This document shows, in pieces, positions 43,312-50,748 of a DNA stretch of 64,000 nt (position 1 is its first letter; each line of letters opens with the position of its first letter). Made by a program: the position numbers and the translations under genes. The stretch spans positions 17,266 through 81,265 of the forward strand of contig JAOZFH010000007.1 in assembly GCA_027491415.1 (NCBI GenBank). The letters are read 5' to 3'. Below the pieces are notes generated by a model. It was given only the letters and a program-made list of their open reading frames with translations. It had not been told where the DNA came from and did not search any database. Source of the DNA: Thermoproteota archaeon. Its GTDB lineage: Archaea > Korarchaeota > Korarchaeia > Korarchaeales > Korarchaeaceae.

Positions 43312-44467
43312 TGAACCTCTCGAGCGCGGCAACGTCCTCTAGGTAGACGAACTCTAGGGGGGCGTGTATGTTGTTGTCCACCCTGATGGCGCCTATGGCG
43401 ACCGTGGGAACCCCCCTCGACGCGAAGAGGTAGCCGTCGTTCCCTCCCAGCTCTGCGGCCATCTTTCTCGTGCCCAAGGCCCTCTCCATGGCGTCAAGCG
43501 CCTCCCTCACGAAGGGGTGGTCGGGCGGGGTCATCCAACCGGTGTTCACCTCCCCCACGAGCTTCATCGACACCTCGAGGCTCAGCCTGGCCGCGGCGTC
43601 CGCGAGGAAGGACCTCAGCTCCTCGAGCGCCCGCTCTGGATCCTCTCCGGGCACGATCCTCATGTCGAACCCTAGCCTGGCCTCGCTCGGCACGGCGTTG
43701 TGCTTCTCCCCGGCGCGCAGCATCGTGACCGTGAACCTTCCCCACACCCTCTCCACGGGGGAGTCCGGCGGGCTCGGGAGGTCGGAGAGCCTCGTGGCCC
43801 TGTGCCTCGAGAAGCTCTCCAGCTCGCAGATGAGCCTGACCAGACCGTAGATGGGGTTTCTCGTCTTGTGCGGGTATCCGGCGTGCCCTCCCTTCCCCCT
43901 GACGGTTATCCAGCCGTCGGCCACCCCGCTCGCGCCCACGCTGAGGTGCTCTATGGCGGCGTCCAGTATGACCGCGGCGTCCCCCGTGATCCCGGCCCCC
44001 TCGACGACCTCCCTTATCCCCGCGCCGCCGACCTCCTCGTCCCCGACCACGATGGCCAGGGGGTTGTACCTCAGCTCACCCTCCCGCCCGCTCTCGACTA
44101 TCCGCCTGAGGGCACCCAGCGTGGCCGCGATGGCAGACTTGTCGTCGGCCGCACCCCTCCCGTAGAGGCGGCCGTTAACCAGGAGGGGCTCGAAGGGGTC
44201 GATCTCCCTGCCGTCCAGGACCCACGGTCCCCCGGCCGGGACGACGTCGTAGTGGCTCACGAGCGCGAGATCCCTCTCGGCACCGGCGTCGAGCCTCGCC
44301 ACGACGTTGGGTACCTCCTCCCCCACGATCTCGACGCTCAGGCCGATCTCCCTGAAGTACCCGGCCACCAGCTCGGCGGCCTCACTGTAGTTCTTCCTCT
44401 CGGTGGCGTCGGTGTCGAGAGCGACCAGGCGCTTGAGGACCTCAACCTCCCACTCCACGAGGCCCAC
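43280..44467 (-). CDS. M20-family metallopeptidase (ArgE/DapE/CPG2 type)
   Basis: A 395-residue di-zinc hydrolase. Metal motifs are LVSHYDVVPAGGPW, GRGAADDKSA, VVGDEEVGG and, at the end, NNIHAPLEFV. The dimerisation domain begins around GWITVRGKGGHAGYPHKTRN. It probably removes an acyl or aminoacyl group from an amino acid or cleaves dipeptides; the exact class is not distinguishable. The first GTG (44467) lies about 25-30 bases from a TATA element shared with the divergent saccharopine dehydrogenase-like gene. The 3' end overlaps the kinase-like gene by 32 bases. Confidence 0.93.
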   Translation of the reverse strand: MGLVEWEVEVLKRLVALDTDATERKNYSEAAELVAGYFREIGLSVEIVGEEVPNVVARLDAGAERDLALVSHYDVVPAGGPWVLDGREIDPFEPLLVNGRLYGRGAADDKSAIAATLGALRRIVESGREGELRYNPLAIVVGDEEVGGAGIREVVEGAGITGDAAVILDAAIEHLSVGASGVADGWITVRGKGGHAGYPHKTRNPIYGLVRLICELESFSRHRATRLSDLPSPPDSPVERVWGRFTVTMLRAGEKHNAVPSEARLGFDMRIVPGEDPERALEELRSFLADAAARLSLEVSMKLVGEVNTGWMTPPDHPFVREALDAMERALGTRKMAAELGGNDGYLFASRGVPTVAIGAIRVDNNIHAPLEFVYLEDVAALERFITELLVPGGA

Positions 44468-44488
44468 CCGAACGTGCTCAGAGGTTCA

Positions 44489-44498
44489 GGTTAATAGA
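44489..44498. promoter_or_regulatory. Shared TATA region, M20 peptidase and saccharopine dehydrogenase-like gene
   Basis: GGTTAATAGA lies in the 51-bp gap between divergent start codons and is within 20-32 bases of both. Confidence 0.4.
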
Positions 44499-44518
44499 CT
44501 GACGAGGGAGTAGGCGGG

Positions 44519-45739
44519 ATGTCCGCGCGGGTGGCGCTCATCGGGACCGGGGTGACATCGAGGGTAGTGGCGATCTCGCTAGCCAGGGACGATCTCGCCA
44601 CCTGGGTGGGCGAGCTGCTGATAGCGGATAAGGACCCAGAGGCCGCCAAGAGAGCCGCAGAGGAGTCCCAGGCCCTTACGAGGTCGAAGCAGGTCTCGTG
44701 GACCCAGCTCGACGCGCGAGACGTGGACGCGGTCGCCCGCCTGGTCAGGGGGTACGACGTCCTGATCAACGGGGCAATCTTCAAGGTGATCCCGCCCCTC
44801 ACGAAGGCGGCCTTAGAGGCGCGAGTCCCCTACATTGACTTCGGCTCAGACAGGGAGACGCTCCAATGGCAGCTCTCCTTGAGCGAGGACTTCCGGCGAG
44901 TCGGGGTACCGGCCCTCCCCGCGATGGGCGGTTCGCCCGGCCTGATCAACGTCCTCGCGAGGCTGGCCGTTGACCAGCTAGATGAGGTCCGTGAAATCCG
45001 CATGAGAGAGGGCTGGATCGACCGGGTGGACTACGAGGCCCTGGGGATTCCACTCCCGGTGCCCTACTCCTTCGAGACGATTCTGGACGAGTTCGTCTAC
45101 GGGGGTGAAGTGTGGACCGCCGAGGGGCCGAGGCCCACGCCGCCCCTGGGTGGCAGGGAGGAGTTTGAGTTCCCCGAGCCAGTGGGGAGGCAGCCTTGCT
45201 ACTACGTCGATCACCCTGAGACGTGGAGCCTCGGGGAGACCTTCAGAGACCGCGGGCTCCAACTGGTCGACTACAAACTCTCGTTTCCGGATGACCTCCT
45301 CGAGAAGTACGATCTCTTGGTAAGGCTGGGGTTCGCCTCCGAGGATCCTCTTGATCTCCCGGGGTGCGGAAGGTCTCCTATGGAGATCTTGGAGTACCTA
45401 GTCAACAGGACCATCCAGGGGAAATCCTGGACCCCCGACGACGTAGACGTGATGGTCGTCACGGCCGTGGGGTCAATCTCAGTTCGGCCAGCTACGGTCG
45501 TTGTCACCGCATCGGCCGAGTCTTGGACGAGACCTCCAGCGTCGGCCCACGGCATCTTGGTGGCCGCTCCAGCGATAACGGCCGCCAGGATGTTGGTAGA
45601 GGGAGAACTGAAGCCTGGAGTTCACCTCCCCGAGCGCGCCATAGACCCGGAGCCCTTCCTCCGAGAGGTGGCCAGGTTCGGAGTCTCGGTGGACCTCACC
45701 GTGACCACGAAGAGACTCTCCCTCCAGCGCGAGGAGTAG
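44519..45739 (+). CDS. Saccharopine dehydrogenase-like oxidoreductase
   Basis: A 406-residue NAD(P)-dependent enzyme of the saccharopine dehydrogenase/lysine 6-dehydrogenase family. Rossmann opening VALIGTGVTSRVVAISLAR, then YDVLINGAIFKVIPPLTKAAL, VPYIDFGSD and the PALPAMGGSPGLINVLAR loop. It may act in lysine or another amino acid's breakdown, which fits the neighbouring peptidase. The Rossmann glycine pattern GTGVTS is slightly unusual. The ATG lies about 22 bases from the shared TATA element, so the transcript is probably leaderless. Confidence 0.88.
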   Translation: MSARVALIGTGVTSRVVAISLARDDLATWVGELLIADKDPEAAKRAAEESQALTRSKQVSWTQLDARDVDAVARLVRGYDVLINGAIFKVIPPLTKAALEARVPYIDFGSDRETLQWQLSLSEDFRRVGVPALPAMGGSPGLINVLARLAVDQLDEVREIRMREGWIDRVDYEALGIPLPVPYSFETILDEFVYGGEVWTAEGPRPTPPLGGREEFEFPEPVGRQPCYYVDHPETWSLGETFRDRGLQLVDYKLSFPDDLLEKYDLLVRLGFASEDPLDLPGCGRSPMEILEYLVNRTIQGKSWTPDDVDVMVVTAVGSISVRPATVVVTASAESWTRPPASAHGILVAAPAITAARMLVEGELKPGVHLPERAIDPEPFLREVARFGVSVDLTVTTKRLSLQREE

Positions 45740-45779
45740 GGTCGTCCCGATCCGAAAAATCATTTTACTTTAGGAGCCG

Positions 45780-46529
45780 TTGGAGAGTCCTGTGCCGACG
45801 GAGAGGCTGTACTACCAAGATCAGTACTTGAAGGAGTTCACCGCAATAGTCGCCTCGGTGGAGGAGCTCCCGGACGGCAAGGTAGGAGCGGTGCTGGACA
45901 GGACCGCTTTCTACCCCGAGGGCGGCGGACAGCCAGCTGACACGGGGGTTCTGGAGGGCCCCTCCGGAAAGCTCAAGGTTGTCTGGGCGGAGAATAGGGG
46001 AGAGGACGTGCTTCACATCGGCGAGCTCGAGGGGTCCCTCTCCCCGGGTGATGAGGTTAGGGGAGTGCTGGACTGGGATAGGCGGTACGCCATAATGAGG
46101 ACGCACACGGCGGCACACGTGCTAATGCACGCGGTCGATCGACTTTTCGGCCGAACGGCGCTGGCCGGCAGCGGCCTGAGTGTGGGCTCTGGCCGGCTCG
46201 ACTTCGCTGCGAAGATAACACGAGATCAGCTCCCCTCGATAGAGGAGGAGGCCAATAGAATAGTCCAGATGGACGCGGAGGTCAGGGCCAACGTGCTGCC
46301 GAGGGACAAGGCAGAGGAACTCCTAGCGAGGTACGGCGCGGGCCTGGGACCCGCTCAGGAGGGGATGGAAGAGGTAAGAATCGTGGAGATCGTGGGCGTG
46401 GGCGCGGACCCCTGCGGCGGGACTCACGTCGCGAGGACCGGGGAGATAGGAGGCATCAAGATCCTCAAGAGGAAGAGCAAGGGCAAGGGTGTGGTGAGGC
46501 TGGAGTACGCGGTCTCCGGGTTCTATTGA
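45780..46529 (+). CDS. alaX: Alanyl-tRNA editing protein AlaX
   Basis: A trans-editing enzyme of the AlaX-M type, hydrolysing Ser-tRNA(Ala) (and perhaps Gly-tRNA). The N-terminal beta-barrel contains TAFYPEGGGQPADTG. The zinc site is formed by RTHTAAHVLMHAV (two His) and DPCGGTHVA (Cys and His). Length 249 is typical of AlaX-M. TTG 45780 or GTG 45792 could be the start; with CATTTTACTT (45761-45770) as TATA, GTG 45792 fits a leaderless message better. Confidence 0.95.
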   Translation: MESPVPTERLYYQDQYLKEFTAIVASVEELPDGKVGAVLDRTAFYPEGGGQPADTGVLEGPSGKLKVVWAENRGEDVLHIGELEGSLSPGDEVRGVLDWDRRYAIMRTHTAAHVLMHAVDRLFGRTALAGSGLSVGSGRLDFAAKITRDQLPSIEEEANRIVQMDAEVRANVLPRDKAEELLARYGAGLGPAQEGMEEVRIVEIVGVGADPCGGTHVARTGEIGGIKILKRKSKGKGVVRLEYAVSGFY

Positions 46530-46538
46530 GGCCCCGGG

Positions 46539-47390
46539 GTGTATCCATTGCGTCCGCGGCGGGGTGTCGCGCTGGCAATCGCGCTGATGGCTCTGGTTCC
46601 GCTGATTGTGGCCGAGGCTCAGGCCGAGCCGACCCCCTGCAGGGTCACCCTGTACGAGGACGGGTGGGCCCTCGTCTCTGTGAATTGGAGTTCCGAGGGG
46701 TTCGTGAGCGCGATACCCCTGCTACCCGGGGCCGAGTCTCTCCTCGTCTCGGACAACGCGGGCGTTCCTCTGGGCTACAACGTCTCAGAAGGGATCCTCC
46801 TGGTGTGGGAGGTCTCGGACTTCGTCAACGTCACATACGAGACCCAGGCCATAACTGCCAAGGAGGGAGACGTCTGGACGGTGAACTTGAGCGTCAACCT
46901 AGGTACCTGCGAGATCCGACTCCCGAAGGGCTCGCTCCTAGTCGGAATGTCTGAGCTGCCCTCCGCGGTCACCTCGGTGGATAACAGGACAATAGTCTTC
47001 ATGGAGACCCCCTGTTGGGTCTCTTACGTCCTCCTAGCGAGATCTCACGGACCACAGCCGGAGAGGGAGCTGAGATACCTTTGGGTCGGGATCGCGACCG
47101 CCGGGGCCGTCGTGGCGGCCGCTATAGCACTCTTCCTCCGGGCGCGAGGGAGGAGGACCTCCGGAGAGAGGCCCCCGCTCTCGTACGACGACATAGCCCT
47201 CCTCAGGAAGCTGGACCAGATGGGCGGATCTGCCTACCTGTCCGAGCTTAGGGCTGCCCTCGAGATGCCCAAGACTACGATCTGGCGCAGGGCTAGGAGG
47301 CTGAGCGAGGGGGGCTTCATCGAGATGGAGAAGACCCCGAGGGGGAGCATCCTCAGGATCACTGAGGAGGGCAGGAGGGTGATCTCCTGA
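46539..47390 (+). CDS. Membrane-anchored winged-helix protein upstream of smc
   Basis: A 283-residue predicted membrane protein: signal-like N-terminal helix (residues 9-28), an extracytoplasmic beta domain of about 145 residues, one TM helix (about 180-202, YLWVGIATAGAVVAAAIALF), a basic stretch, and a cytosolic winged-helix DNA-binding domain (about 215-283; AYLSELRAALEMPKTTIWRR as recognition part). This topology is common in archaeal one-component regulators. The stop codon TGA overlaps the proposed CTG start of smc, so this gene is translated together with smc. It could sense an outside signal or link chromosome organisation to the membrane (inference). Confidence 0.8.
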   Translation: MYPLRPRRGVALAIALMALVPLIVAEAQAEPTPCRVTLYEDGWALVSVNWSSEGFVSAIPLLPGAESLLVSDNAGVPLGYNVSEGILLVWEVSDFVNVTYETQAITAKEGDVWTVNLSVNLGTCEIRLPKGSLLVGMSELPSAVTSVDNRTIVFMETPCWVSYVLLARSHGPQPERELRYLWVGIATAGAVVAAAIALFLRARGRRTSGERPPLSYDDIALLRKLDQMGGSAYLSELRAALEMPKTTIWRRARRLSEGGFIEMEKTPRGSILRITEEGRRVIS

Positions 47391-49747
47391 CCACAGGCGT
47401 CAGGCTCACGAAGATCAGGCTGAAGAACTTCAAGTCCTTCCGCAGCGCCGCCATAGAGTTCCCCTCCGACTTGACCGCCATCACCGGGCCCAACGGCTCG
47501 GGCAAGTCCAACGTGATGGAGGCAGTCATGTTTGCCATGGGCGCCAGGGGCAGCTGGCTCAGGTCCCAGGGGCTCAGGGGTCTAATCAGGAAGGGGGCCA
47601 CCAGCTGCTCCGTCGAGCTGATCCTCAGGCACCCGGGCGGGGCGCTGAGGCTCGAGAGGAGGATAACGAGATCCGGAGGATCCTACAGGCTCAACGGAAA
47701 GTTGGCGTCCGCCAACGAGGTCAGAGACGCCCTAGCGGAGCTCGGCCTCAGGGCCGATGGACACAACTTCGTTAGCCAGGGCGAGGTCACCGCGGTAATC
47801 GAGTCGACCCCCAGGGAGAGGGCCGCTCTGATCCTCGAGATCAGCGGGATTGAGGAGTTCGAGAGGAAGAGAGAGGAGACCCTGAGAGAGTTAGAGCGAG
47901 TGGGGGAGCGCATCAGGGTACTCAGAGCGCTTCAGAGGGACAGACTGGACAGGCTGGAGTTCCTGAGGAGGAGGGCGGAGGCGTACCGCGAGAGGGGAGA
48001 GTTGGAGCGCAGACTGGCCTCCCTGGAAAAGGCGGTCCTCCTGAGGAGGATAGAAAGGGCTGAGAGGGCCCTAGAAGAGCTTCAACCCCCCGAGGCCCCC
48101 GCCATATCTGAGGAGGAGATTGAGGAGATGAAGAGGGAGGTCAGGCGAGCTGAATCAGAACTCAGGAAGCTGGAGGGCTCGGAAGAGCTCAAGAGAGCTA
48201 GGGAGGCCGCCACAATCAAGACGCGCATATTGACTCTTCGGGAGAGGCTTAGGTCGCTGGATGCGGAGCTAGAGGGAGTAAGAACCCTCTTGGCGACTAT
48301 GGGGGCCTCTTCGCCGCCGAAGTCCGTGACGAGCCATCCGGATTACGTGGGGATAGTCGCGGAACTCGTCAGGCCTGTGAAAGGCTACGAGATAGCGTAC
48401 AGGGCGGTCGCCGGGGCGAGGGTGTGCGACGTGGTGGTCAGGACCCTGGAGGCCGGGCTCGAGATAGTGAAGTCCCTCAGAGACGCGCGCCTGAACCGGA
48501 GGATAAGGGTGCTCCCGCTCGACGTCTTGAGGCCCCCGAGACCTGTAGATCCACCTGAGTACTCCCTCGGGCTGCTCAGGGGCTATGTCCTGGCAGAGCC
48601 GGGGATGGAGGGGCTCGTGGGGGCAATGGTCGGGAACGCCGTGCTTGTGGAGGACCTAGATTCTGTCCCCAAGTCTGACGTTGGCAGGTACCGCTTCGTC
48701 AGCCTGCACGGTGAGATCCTCGAGAGGGACGGCAGCATTCTGTCCTCTCCCCCCTCCCCCGCGCAGGAGAGGCGCCTCAAGAGGAGGCTGGAAGAGCTGC
48801 TGGAGGAGCGGGAGAGGGTCAGAGAGAAGCTCGAGGAGCTTGAGGCTAGGGCGCGGGAGCTCCCACCGCCGGAGCGTGCGCAGGAGGTTGAGGAGGTCCT
48901 GAAAGAGGTAAGGAAGAGGATAGATGAGCTCAGAACCGAGCTGGAAAGGGCCATAAGTTCGAGGCTGGCCTACGAGCGTAGGATGCGCGCCGTCGCCGAG
49001 GAGAAGGGGAAGCTGTCCCAGAGACTCGAGGAGCTTAGGGCAAGGCTTGAGAGCCTGGAGGGCGTGGAGCCAGCCGAGTCCGACGACCCCGAGTCGGAGT
49101 ACGCCGCCGTGGCGGCTAGGCTTAGGACCATTCCGCTGGTCGGGCCCGACGTGTTGGAGGAGCTGAGGAGGGAGGAAGCGAAGGCCCGAGAGATGGATGA
49201 GACACTGGCCCAGCTGGAAGAAGCGAGGGCCTCGATAGAGAGAGCCCTCGACGAGATAGCCAAGGAAAGGGACCGGGTCCTGAGGGAGACCGTTGAGAAG
49301 GTGTCGAAGGCGTTCAACGATGCCATTGGAGAGATGTTCGGCGGAGAGGGCGAAGTCTGGCTTTCGGGCGAGTGGCCGAGACTGGAGCTCGAGGTCAGGG
49401 TTAACCTCCCGGAGAAGGGAGAGGTTCCGATGGAGGCGCTCTCAGGCGGAGAGAAGTCTCTCACGGCCCTGGCCTTCATATACGCCCTTCAGAGCGTCCG
49501 ACCCAGCCCGCTCTACTTCTTCGACGAGGCGGATATGATGCTGGACGGCAGGAACTGCAAGAGGTACGCAGCCCTGCTGAGGAGGATGGTGACAAGGGGG
49601 TCGCAGGTGATCATAATCTCCCTCAAGAAGGACACGCTCGAGGAGGCGGACGCCATACTTGGCGTGAGGATGGTGAACGGCGAGTCGAAGGTGGTGGGCG
49701 TGAGGCTCGATGAGTTCGATCGCGTCGAATATAATTCTGAGGGTTGA
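47387..49747 (+). CDS. smc: Short-armed SMC ATPase, proposed CTG start
   Basis: The chromosome-organising SMC ATPase, 786 residues with CTG start 47387. This start is chosen because GGAGGGTGA precedes it, it overlaps the upstream stop (CTGA), and the sequence VRLTKIRLKNFKSFRSAAIEF is the standard SMC first strand; the TTG at 47471 would begin inside the head. Walker A GPNGSGKS is at about 34-41, Q-loop FVSQGEV, hinge domain at about 305-450 (DYVGIVAELVRP to YRFVSLHGEIL), signature ALSGGEKSLTALA, Walker B YFFDEADMMLD. Each coiled-coil arm is only about 130-190 residues, against about 300 in ordinary SMC (about 1,180 residues). scpA overlaps its end. Confidence 0.95.
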   Translation: MTTGVRLTKIRLKNFKSFRSAAIEFPSDLTAITGPNGSGKSNVMEAVMFAMGARGSWLRSQGLRGLIRKGATSCSVELILRHPGGALRLERRITRSGGSYRLNGKLASANEVRDALAELGLRADGHNFVSQGEVTAVIESTPRERAALILEISGIEEFERKREETLRELERVGERIRVLRALQRDRLDRLEFLRRRAEAYRERGELERRLASLEKAVLLRRIERAERALEELQPPEAPAISEEEIEEMKREVRRAESELRKLEGSEELKRAREAATIKTRILTLRERLRSLDAELEGVRTLLATMGASSPPKSVTSHPDYVGIVAELVRPVKGYEIAYRAVAGARVCDVVVRTLEAGLEIVKSLRDARLNRRIRVLPLDVLRPPRPVDPPEYSLGLLRGYVLAEPGMEGLVGAMVGNAVLVEDLDSVPKSDVGRYRFVSLHGEILERDGSILSSPPSPAQERRLKRRLEELLEERERVREKLEELEARARELPPPERAQEVEEVLKEVRKRIDELRTELERAISSRLAYERRMRAVAEEKGKLSQRLEELRARLESLEGVEPAESDDPESEYAAVAARLRTIPLVGPDVLEELRREEAKAREMDETLAQLEEARASIERALDEIAKERDRVLRETVEKVSKAFNDAIGEMFGGEGEVWLSGEWPRLELEVRVNLPEKGEVPMEALSGGEKSLTALAFIYALQSVRPSPLYFFDEADMMLDGRNCKRYAALLRRMVTRGSQVIIISLKKDTLEEADAILGVRMVNGESKVVGVRLDEFDRVEYNSEG

Positions 49748-50372
49748 GCGCGTCCTCTCGGAGTTCCGCCGAGCCAGGGACATGCCTTGGGCCGCCAGGA
49801 CCCTCTACTCCCTGGCGGTCGAGCTTAGGAGGTTTGCCGACTCACTCGTGAGGCTGGGTGAGGAAGAGGAGGCTCCCCAGGAGACCAAACCCAGGGTCAG
49901 GCGGATTAGGCTCGCTCCCGTGGCCACCATTCCCGAGCCCCTTCTGGGGAGGGTGCCGGCCCGGAGGACCAGACCCTCAGAGTTCGCCGCGGCGATGGAG
50001 TGGGCGAGAACACTCGGGAGGAGGGCCGAGGACGGCCTCTCCAGGATAATCTCGGCGGCAATGAGCTTGGCGGAGCACCTGGACAGGGTGAGGTCCAGGC
50101 TTCTGGAGTTGATCGGCAGATCGGGACGCCGCGAGGTTCCCTTCCACGAGCTGGCCAGGGACAGGTCAGAGGCGGCCGGGGCTATCGTCTCCCTCCTTCA
50201 CATGGAGCTGGAGGGGGAGGTCGAGCTTCAGCAGAAGATCCTTTTTGGTGAGATCCTCATACGGTTGAGGCGGGTTGACCAGACCGGAGTTGGTGATCGA
50301 GGCCGCGCTCTTCATCGCCGGAAGGCCGCTCTCGGAGGAGGAACTGGCCAAGGTCGCGGGTGTGCCCCCTGA
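49710..50372 (+). CDS. scpA: ScpA-like kleisin
   Basis: Kleisin subunit that bridges the SMC heads. The N-terminal helix (NIILRVERVLSEFRRARD) would bind the SMC neck; the C-terminal winged helix ends AIVSLLHMELEGEVELQQKILFG (quoted in part), matching the ScpA family pattern of a final (L)Q...FG(D/E)I strand. The middle is a proline/arginine-rich linker. Family identity is supported by position between smc and scpB. The start overlaps smc by 38 bases. The last about 33 residues (after ILIRL) overlap the scpB coding sequence in another frame and look unlike protein (GGGTGQGRG), so the 3' end may be affected by a sequencing indel. Confidence 0.82.
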   Translation: MSSIASNIILRVERVLSEFRRARDMPWAARTLYSLAVELRRFADSLVRLGEEEEAPQETKPRVRRIRLAPVATIPEPLLGRVPARRTRPSEFAAAMEWARTLGRRAEDGLSRIISAAMSLAEHLDRVRSRLLELIGRSGRREVPFHELARDRSEAAGAIVSLLHMELEGEVELQQKILFGEILIRLRRVDQTGVGDRGRALHRRKAALGGGTGQGRGCAP

Positions 50373-50748
50373 GGAGGTGCCCGGCTGGATATCCCGACTC
50401 GAGGAGGCCTACAGGGACAGGTCCATAGCCATCGAGCGGAGGCCCACCGGGTGGTACATGACCCTCAAGCGTGAGTTCCACGACATCGTGGGGAGGCTGG
50501 CCCCGAGACCGGAGCTGACCAGGGGAGAGCTCAGGACCCTCGCCTTCCTCTTGGAGAGGGGCGGCATGTACCTGGTTGACCTCGCCAGGGTGAGGGGGGC
50601 GTCGGCCTACAGGCACGTCAAGAGGCTCAGGCGCGAGGGCCTGGTCGGAGTGAGGAAGAAGAACGGCAAGATGTACGCTTGGGCCACGAGGATGGCCAGA
50701 AACTTCTTCGAAGTGGCGCCCAGCATCGATAAAAATAGGCGGCGGTGA
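50275..50748 (+). CDS. scpB: ScpB-like winged-helix protein
   Basis: The KITE-type partner of ScpA, 157 residues with two winged helices. The first begins PELVIEAALFIAGRPLSEEELAKVAG, the standard ScpB opening; the second contains LARVRGASAYRHVKRLRREGLV. The C-terminus is lysine- and arginine-rich. Start TTG 50275 is chosen because the N-terminal alignment begins there; GAGGCGG lies upstream. It overlaps scpA by 98 bases and its stop overlaps the GTG of the next gene (GTGA). Confidence 0.92.
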   Translation: MTRPELVIEAALFIAGRPLSEEELAKVAGVPPEEVPGWISRLEEAYRDRSIAIERRPTGWYMTLKREFHDIVGRLAPRPELTRGELRTLAFLLERGGMYLVDLARVRGASAYRHVKRLRREGLVGVRKKNGKMYAWATRMARNFFEVAPSIDKNRRR

